Assembly: GCA_020342025.1 (NCBI GenBank)
Contig: CP070840.1
Coordinates: 2,194,263-2,213,206 of the forward strand
Direction: 5' to 3'
DNA length: 18,944 nt
DNA from: Deltaproteobacteria bacterium
GTDB lineage: Bacteria > Desulfobacterota > DSM-4660 > Desulfatiglandales > HGW-15
In this document: positions 13,884 to 18,944 of the stretch, piece by piece
Layout: every line of letters begins with the position of its first letter
Numbering within the stretch: position 1 is the first letter of the stretch
The notes under the pieces: model-generated
What the model was told of the DNA's origin: nothing
Database searches by the model: none
The model's input: only the letters and a program-made list of their open reading frames with translations
Program-made: the position numbers and the translations under genes

Positions 13884-15221
13884 ATGGAAAAGAAATGGGA
13901 AGAGATGTCAGCAGAAGAGAGGAGGGAGGCCAGATTTGAGACCTGGCTTTCCGCGGAAGGGGTTGAGTTTCAAAGCCCGGAGGCCGAGGCAACGTATAAA
14001 AAGGCCATCATGAGATTTAAAGATGCCGTTCTAATGGAAAAGGTTCCGGACAGGGTGCCGATATTCATGTTTGGCACCTTCATGCAGCCGGACGTTTATG
14101 GCATAACACCGTATGAATCCATGTATGACACTAAGAAATTGATCTCCGCCCATAGAAAATTTCTGGTGGATTTCAAGCCCGACTATTATCTCCCCCCCAT
14201 CTTTGGCGGCAAGGGTAAAATTTTCGAGATCCTTGACTATAAACAATACAAGTGGCCCGGCCACGGGGTCTCTAAAGAATCGGTCTATCAAACCCTTGAA
14301 GGCGAATATATGCTGCCGGAAGATTATGAGGCCCTTATAGAGGACCCTACCAATTTTTGGCTGAGGACCTACTTGCCCCGCATCTGCGGAGCCCTGGAGC
14401 CCTTAAAAGATATCGGTGCTTTTACCGACATATGGGAATTGCCGTTTATTTCCACAAGCATGGTTCCTTTTGGCATACCGGAAGTCCAGAATGCATTTAA
14501 AGCGCTGCTGGAGGCGGGAAAGGAAGCGATAGCATGGATAGAGGAAATTGGCGCTTTTGAGATGGAAGCCAGGGGCATGGGTATTCCCTGTGTTGTTGCC
14601 GGCGCATCAAAAGCACCCTTCGATATCCTGGGGGACACCTTGAGAGGGACACGGGGCATGATGCTGGATATGTACAGACGGCCGGAAATGATTTTAAAGG
14701 CCGTGGAAAAGATTACCCCCATTTACGTAAAACAGGGGGTGAACAGTGCGAATTTTCAGGGGAACCCCGTCATCTTTATTCCTCTGCACAAGGGGGCAGA
14801 CGGGTTCATGTCCGATGAGCAGTTCAAGACATTTTACTGGCCGAGCCTTAAAGCGCTCATCCTCGGACTGGCTGCCGAGGGATGTGTGCCCTGGTTATTT
14901 TGTGAGGGCTCTTATAACACGCGGCTTGAGTATCTGACCGAACTCCCCAAAGGCTCTTGCTTTTGGATATTCGATCGCACGGACATGGCCAGAGCAAAGG
15001 AACTCCTAGGAGATACCCTCTGCATTGGGGGGAACGTCCCTTCCGGGATGATCCTCACCGGCACCGCTGAGCAAGTCAAAGAATACTGCAAGAACCTTAT
15101 CGATGTGGCCGGAAAGGGCGGCGGCTACATCATGGCCATGGGAACCGCCATGGATCAGGGAAAGGCGGACACACTCCATGCCATGATTGATTTCACCAAG
15201 GAATACGGCGTTTATAAATAG
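13884..15221 (+). CDS. UroD-family (MtaA/CmuA-like) methyltransferase, probable substrate:corrinoid methyltransferase
   Basis: This 445-residue protein belongs to the uroporphyrinogen decarboxylase superfamily. It is of the corrinoid-methyltransferase kind rather than the haem enzyme, as shown by its length and its corrinoid-protein neighbour. The C-terminal barrel has PLHKGADGFMS (H302), the FCEG segment (C340, E341) and CIGGNVPSG (C380). H302, C340/E341 and C380 are candidate ligands for the catalytic zinc that activates the substrate or thiol. The end (GGGYIMAMGTAMDQGKADT) is typical of the group. Members act as methyltransferase I in O-demethylases or as methylcobamide:CoM-type enzymes. 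With an MtrH-like enzyme also in the operon, the methyltransferase I role is more likely. Its AGGAGG site overlaps the end of the corrinoid gene. Confidence 0.9.
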   Translation: MEKKWEEMSAEERREARFETWLSAEGVEFQSPEAEATYKKAIMRFKDAVLMEKVPDRVPIFMFGTFMQPDVYGITPYESMYDTKKLISAHRKFLVDFKPDYYLPPIFGGKGKIFEILDYKQYKWPGHGVSKESVYQTLEGEYMLPEDYEALIEDPTNFWLRTYLPRICGALEPLKDIGAFTDIWELPFISTSMVPFGIPEVQNAFKALLEAGKEAIAWIEEIGAFEMEARGMGIPCVVAGASKAPFDILGDTLRGTRGMMLDMYRRPEMILKAVEKITPIYVKQGVNSANFQGNPVIFIPLHKGADGFMSDEQFKTFYWPSLKALILGLAAEGCVPWLFCEGSYNTRLEYLTELPKGSCFWIFDRTDMARAKELLGDTLCIGGNVPSGMILTGTAEQVKEYCKNLIDVAGKGGGYIMAMGTAMDQGKADTLHAMIDFTKEYGVYK

Positions 15222-15258
15222 GTCGCCACGGGCTCAGGCCCAGGGTTTTCTGCCTATT

Positions 15259-17109
15259 ATGGAAGGGGACATGGGCGAGCATCAGATAGAATTTCAGCCT
15301 ATTGGCAGGCGGGGGACATGCCCTGACGGGGAAACCCTTCTGGACTGCGCACGCCGGTTGGGTGTGGAGCTGGTCAGCCTCTGCGGCGGCACGGGGAAAT
15401 GTAAAGGCTGCAAGATAAGGGTTATGGAAGGAAACCTATCTGAAATAACCCCTGTCCACCAAGAGGCCTTTACCCAAGAGGAACTGCAGGGCGGCTGGCG
15501 TCTGGCCTGCCAGACCTATCCAAAAGGCGATTGCAGGGTATATGTGCCGCCCGAATCCGTAAGTACGCAGCAACGCCTCCAGGTGGAGGGCCGGGACATA
15601 GATGTTCCACTCGACGCCCCGATTAGGTCTGTTGTCTGCCAACTCGAGCCCCCCTCTCTAACAAATCCTGTGGCAGATGCGGAGAACGTTCTCGAGGCGA
15701 TAGGCGCTCCCGGCCCTATGCATTTGGATATCCACCTCCTGAGGGACCTATCCACACGGCTACGGGAATGGAATTGGAAGATAACGGCGCACATCCGAGA
15801 CCAGGAACTGGTGGCCGTCAGCCCGCCTGGTTCCCGCCCAGTTGGTCTGGCCGTTGACCTGGGCTCGACGAAGATAGCGGGGTACCTGATTGATCTGGAC
15901 ACTGGAGAGACGCTGGCCTCACAGGGGATCATGAATCCCCAGATCAGCAAAGGCGAGGACATCATCACACGAATCGACTTTGCGATTCGATCCCCAGACG
16001 GACGAACTCTGATGGCGGATTTGGCCCGAGAGGCGCTGATGAAGTTGGCGCAAAACCTATGCGCTGAAATAGGCGCTGAGACTGGGGATATTCTGGAGGC
16101 CGTCATTGTAGGCAATACGGCCATGCACCACCTGATGCTGGGCCTGCCTGTCCACCAACTGGCCAGGTCTCCCTTTGTGCCAGCCGTGCGCAGGGATTTA
16201 AACGTGAAGGCCAGGGAGACGGGTCTGGATTTTGCCCCGGGAGCCCGTGTTTATTTTCCCCCCAACATCGCAGGCTTTGTGGGTGCCGATCATGTGGCCG
16301 CCCTGACGGCCACGGCCGGAGAGTGGGCCCATGAAAAGGCCATGGTCATTGATATCGGGACCAACACGGAAATATCGCTCATAGACCGGGAGAAGATAAC
16401 GAGCGTCTCCTGCGCCTCGGGCCCTGCATTCGAAGGCTATCATATCAGAGATGGCGTGAGGGCCTCGCCCGGCGCCATCGAGAAAGTCTATCTGTGGGGC
16501 GAGGGTGTTAACTATAAGACCATTGATGACGCGGAGCCCATAGGTATTTGCGGGTCCGGGATATTGGATGCGATCTCGCAGCTCTATCTGATTGGCGTGC
16601 TGGACAGGGGAGGCCGAATGTTGGAAGGTTCCCATTCCCGGCTGGTGGAGAGAAACGGCCGTTTAGAATTCGTCCTTGTTCCCAAAGAGGCAGGCAGAAG
16701 GGGTCCGGAGATCTCCATCACCCAGAAGGATGTGCGTGAGGTCCAGCTGGGCAAGGCCGCCATTCAGGCCGCGATAAAAATCCTGTTGTCCCGAGAAGGC
16801 ATATCCGAAAAGGAAATCCATAAGGTCATTATCGCTGGGGCCTTCGGCAGTTACATAGACATTTCCAATGCCGTGGCCATGGGCATGCTACCCTCCCTTC
16901 CCCTGAGCAGGTTCCATCAGGTGGGCAATGCGGCTGGCATAGGTGCCAAGGTTTATCTGTTGTCTTGCACCAAGCGGAAAGAGGTGGGGGATTTGCTCTC
17001 GCGCATAAAATATCTTGAATTAGCGGGCACTCCGGAATTTGGTAAGACCTTCACCCAGGCCTGCTTGCTCGAACCCTTTCATCCAAATTCGAATGCTCTC
17101 CCAGGCTGA
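15259..17109 (+). CDS. Ferredoxin-fused corrinoid protein reactivator (RACo-like, ASKHA ATPase, DUF4445)
   Basis: This enzyme uses ATP and an electron from its iron-sulfur cluster to reduce inactive Co(II) corrinoid back to Co(I). From the ATG at 15259 it is 616 residues. The N-terminal 2Fe-2S domain has cysteines 42, 48, 51 and 84 (C-x5-C-x2-C-x32-C, with GGTGKCKGCKIRV). A linker follows to about 190, then an actin-like ATPase part: VGLAVDLGSTKIAGYLIDL, VIDIGTNTEISL, ASGPAFEGYHIRDG and IAGAFGSYIDISNAVAMGM. The frame is open back to 15187, inside the previous gene, but the first 24 codons do not look like a ferredoxin N-terminus. ATG 15259 or 15271 is more likely; no ribosome site decides between them. 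The companion corrinoid protein is two genes upstream. Confidence 0.93.
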   Translation: MEGDMGEHQIEFQPIGRRGTCPDGETLLDCARRLGVELVSLCGGTGKCKGCKIRVMEGNLSEITPVHQEAFTQEELQGGWRLACQTYPKGDCRVYVPPESVSTQQRLQVEGRDIDVPLDAPIRSVVCQLEPPSLTNPVADAENVLEAIGAPGPMHLDIHLLRDLSTRLREWNWKITAHIRDQELVAVSPPGSRPVGLAVDLGSTKIAGYLIDLDTGETLASQGIMNPQISKGEDIITRIDFAIRSPDGRTLMADLAREALMKLAQNLCAEIGAETGDILEAVIVGNTAMHHLMLGLPVHQLARSPFVPAVRRDLNVKARETGLDFAPGARVYFPPNIAGFVGADHVAALTATAGEWAHEKAMVIDIGTNTEISLIDREKITSVSCASGPAFEGYHIRDGVRASPGAIEKVYLWGEGVNYKTIDDAEPIGICGSGILDAISQLYLIGVLDRGGRMLEGSHSRLVERNGRLEFVLVPKEAGRRGPEISITQKDVREVQLGKAAIQAAIKILLSREGISEKEIHKVIIAGAFGSYIDISNAVAMGMLPSLPLSRFHQVGNAAGIGAKVYLLSCTKRKEVGDLLSRIKYLELAGTPEFGKTFTQACLLEPFHPNSNALPG

Positions 17110-17187
17110 AACCCATGGATTCATATTCGATCAGACCCTTTGTAAGCGCATTTATATGTTTTTTGGCAAGCGTCAAGGAGGAAACCT

Positions 17188-17988
17188 ATGCTTATCATCG
17201 GGGAACGGATCAATACGAGCCGTAAACCGGTAAACCAGGCCGTGGCCGACCGGGATGCGGCATACATTCAGACGGACGTGACATCTCAGATAGACTCCGG
17301 AGCGCATCTCATCGATGTGAACGCTGGCTCCCGCCGAAAATCCGAGGTGGATGATCTTCTCTGGCTCATTGAGGTCATCCAGGATTGTCTACCAGAGGTC
17401 AGGCTCTGCATTGATAGCCCTAATCCAGAGACCTTAAGCGCGGTCTTGGATCAGGTTAAACACCCACCCATGCTCAACTCGACCACAGGGGAAAAATCCC
17501 GCTTCCAGGCTATGGCATCGATCATCCAACGCAGGGCGTGCGATATCGTGGCCCTCTGCATTGATGACCGGGGCATTCCCAAGAGTGCGGAGCAGGCCTT
17601 TGAAAAAGCAGGGCAGCTCATCTCAGACCTGGAGGCCCTGGGCATGAACCGGGAGAGCATCTACGTGGATCCTGTGATTCAGGCCGTCAGCACCAATCAG
17701 AATGCGGCACTGATGGTCCTTGAGACGATCGATCGCATTCGACGGGAATTCCGGGGGATCAACTTCATCTGCGGTCTATCTAACATCTCATTCGGGCTTC
17801 CCAAGCGCCCCCTGGTGAACCGGGCTTTTCTGACCCTGGCCATGCAGGCCGGGCTCAATGCGGCCATTGTGGATCCGCTGGATAAGACCCTTATGTCCAC
17901 ATTGCGGGCCACGGCTGTCCTGCTGGGTCAGGATCCTTGGTGTCAGGCCTACACGGGCGCCTTTCGAGAAGGAAAGTTGGTAACGTAA
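17188..17988 (+). CDS. MtrH/AcsE-like methyltetrahydrofolate:corrinoid methyltransferase
   Basis: This 266-residue pterin-binding TIM barrel should move the methyl group between the corrinoid protein and tetrahydrofolate, feeding the Wood-Ljungdahl methyl branch. Typical motifs are IGERINTSRK at the start, DSGAHLIDVNAGS near 36-48, LCIDSPNPETL near 69-79, NSTTGEKSR near 93-101, DPVIQAVST near 162-170, and GLSNISFGLPKR near 195-206, whose asparagine contacts the pterin in related enzymes. Length matches the family. AGGAGG stands six bases before the ATG. It lies 78 bases after the activator gene and 16 bases before the DUF1638 gene, so probably in one transcript. Confidence 0.93.
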   Translation: MLIIGERINTSRKPVNQAVADRDAAYIQTDVTSQIDSGAHLIDVNAGSRRKSEVDDLLWLIEVIQDCLPEVRLCIDSPNPETLSAVLDQVKHPPMLNSTTGEKSRFQAMASIIQRRACDIVALCIDDRGIPKSAEQAFEKAGQLISDLEALGMNRESIYVDPVIQAVSTNQNAALMVLETIDRIRREFRGINFICGLSNISFGLPKRPLVNRAFLTLAMQAGLNAAIVDPLDKTLMSTLRATAVLLGQDPWCQAYTGAFREGKLVT

Positions 17989-18004
17989 TGGATGGTGTCC
18001 ACCA

Positions 18005-18676
18005 ATGAGCCGTGTGAAAAGAAAAATCATAGCATGTAAGACAGTCATGGAAGAAATGCAGGGGCTGTTGCCACCTGACCTGGAAACTATCACCCTTGAG
18101 TCTGGGCTCCATCTTCGTCCAGACAAGTTGCGAGGCGAACTGCAGGCTACAGTAGATGACATCACTGCCCATACGGAAACCATCATTCTGGGGTATGGAT
18201 TGTGTTCCATGGGTGTCATAGGCCTTAGGGCGACCCACAGCACCCTCGTCATTCCCCGCATAGACGACTGTGTTGCTATTTTTCTTGGCTCCCGGAAGGC
18301 GTACAAGAAGGAACTAAAACAGGAGCCAGGCACTTATTTCCTATCTAAAGGGTGGATAGAGGCGGGGATTACCCCCTTAGATGAGTTGAGAATGATGGAG
18401 GCGCGCCATGGCAAGAGACGTGCTGCATGGGTTATGAAGCGGATGCTTCAGAATTACAAGCGCCTCGCCTTTATTGACATGGGCTATCAGGACCAGGAAA
18501 AATACCGTCAGTTTTCCCGGAGGGCTGCAAAGGAACTCAGTCTCTCCTATCAGGAAATCAAAGGGACCCCCCAACTCCTGGCAAAGATATGCAACGGCCC
18601 ATGGGACGATGAATTCGTTGTGGCCTCTCCGGGTCATAAAATCCGCCTGGAGGATTTTGAATTGTTTCAATCATGA
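18005..18676 (+). CDS. DUF1638 family protein of unknown function
   Basis: This 223-residue protein, without signal peptide or membrane segment, matches the DUF1638 pattern: RKIIACKTVMEEM at the start, TIILGYGLCSMGVIGL near 59-74 and TLVIPRIDDCVAIFLGS near 80-96. Its function is not known to me. Family members often sit beside corrinoid-dependent methyltransferase genes, and here it is the last gene of such an operon. Cysteines 11, 67 and 89, each in one of the three conserved-looking blocks, could bind a metal or the cobamide; that is inference. The start follows the pterin methyltransferase by 16 bases with only a weak GGATGG-like ribosome site. Confidence 0.85.
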   Translation: MSRVKRKIIACKTVMEEMQGLLPPDLETITLESGLHLRPDKLRGELQATVDDITAHTETIILGYGLCSMGVIGLRATHSTLVIPRIDDCVAIFLGSRKAYKKELKQEPGTYFLSKGWIEAGITPLDELRMMEARHGKRRAAWVMKRMLQNYKRLAFIDMGYQDQEKYRQFSRRAAKELSLSYQEIKGTPQLLAKICNGPWDDEFVVASPGHKIRLEDFELFQS

Positions 18677-18728
18677 GGTTCGAAGAGATGAGTCCCGACA
18701 TTCCAACCACTGCTAAAACGATTTTCCC

Positions 18729-18793
18729 GGTGCCAAAGTGAAAGAGGTGGGAGGGGTAGAAACCTGTTCACCGAAAGGGGGTGAGACCGCACC
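18729..18793 (+). ncRNA. Possible three-way-junction leader RNA before the last gene
   Basis: Three short stems nest in 65 bases: closing stem GGTGC (18729-18733) with GCACC (18789-18793), then AGGT (18745-18748) with ACCT (18762-18765), and TCACC (18768-18772) with GGTGA (18780-18784). It lies 66 bases before the next start codon. It matches no riboswitch class that I recognise. The stems are short, so chance is possible. Confidence 0.25.
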
Positions 18794-18859
18794 TGAAATG
18801 CGATTCGATCAAAGTGTTAGATGCCCTCAATGACAGTTTCTCATGAAAGGAGGCAATCC

Positions 18860-18944
18860 ATGTTTAGAAAAAAAGTTTTTTATGTCACCTTTGCTTTTGC
18901 TCTTTGTCTATTTTTGAACACATCACCTTTCTTTACGGGCCAGG
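18860..18944 (+). CDS. Start of an exported protein (3' end outside window)
   Basis: Only 28 codons are present. They read MFRKKV followed by a hydrophobic run (FYVTFAFALCLFL) and NTSPFFTGQ, a clear signal-peptide shape. The ATG is preceded by AAAGGAGG seven bases upstream, almost the same site as in front of the corrinoid gene at 13244. A periplasmic binding protein or outer-membrane component would suit the position, but nothing in the visible part identifies it. Confidence 0.7.
   Translation, partial: MFRKKVFYVTFAFALCLFLNTSPFFTGQ

Noticed and set aside
15516..16635. Long minus-strand frames opposite the corrinoid activator gene
   Set aside because: They mirror the codon pattern of the well-supported plus-strand gene and show no domain of their own.
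18673..18741. 22-codon frame overlapping the DUF1638 stop (ATGA), reading MRFEEMSPDIPTTAKTIF
   Set aside because: No ribosome site, no family recognised, and its end overlaps the possible RNA structure; too little to call a gene.
1..18944. Insertion sequences, phage attachment sites, CRISPR arrays, tRNA genes
   Set aside because: No transposase-like frame, terminal repeats, spaced direct repeats or tRNA cloverleaf was seen; the liv duplication shows no flanking mobile-element signature.

Overview
The window looks like part of a chromosome of an anaerobic bacterium, most likely a Desulfobacterota (deltaproteobacterial sulfate reducer or syntroph) relative. This is inferred from gene content: LIV-type ABC transporters next to acyl-CoA ligases, and a corrinoid/THF methyltransferase operon with an ASKHA-type reactivator and a DUF1638 protein. 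No rRNA, tRNA, CRISPR array or intact mobile element was seen.

Layout. (1) 1-4193, minus strand: two tandem 531-residue acyl-CoA ligases followed by a livG-type ATPase gene that runs off the left edge. (2) 4194-4718: a 525-base divergent control region with several palindromes. (3) 4719-7338, plus strand: a MarR regulator, a 58-codon relic of a livG 3' end overlapping the marR stop, a livF interrupted by an in-frame TAA, and a zinc aryl/benzyl-type alcohol dehydrogenase interrupted by an in-frame TAG. (4) 7601-11519: livK-livH-livM-livG, with a long inverted repeat between livK and livH. The livF expected after livG survives only as its two ends, joined by an internal deletion of about 510 bases. 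(5) 11688-12674: a tandem-rhodanese lipoprotein. (6) 12675-13243: a 569-base gap holding a coding-like minus-strand relic, a near-consensus sigma70 promoter and a terminator-like hairpin. (7) 13244-18676: corrinoid protein, UroD-family methyltransferase, ferredoxin-fused corrinoid activator, MtrH-like pterin methyltransferase and DUF1638 protein. (8) From 18860: the first 28 codons of an exported protein.

How the genes may work together. Region 7 has the four parts of a demethylase: substrate methyltransferase, corrinoid carrier, methyl-corrinoid:THF methyltransferase and ATP-dependent reactivator. Transporter, ligases and aryl-alcohol-type dehydrogenase would suit uptake and activation of methoxylated aromatics or related acids; that substrate is inference.

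The most unusual aspect is the decay pattern between about 5.2 and 12.9 kb. Two diverged livG-livF junctions have lost complementary parts, and at least three reading frames carry stops at conserved positions. The corrinoid operon next door appears intact. Its upstream leader and DUF1638 are the best candidates for undescribed biology here.
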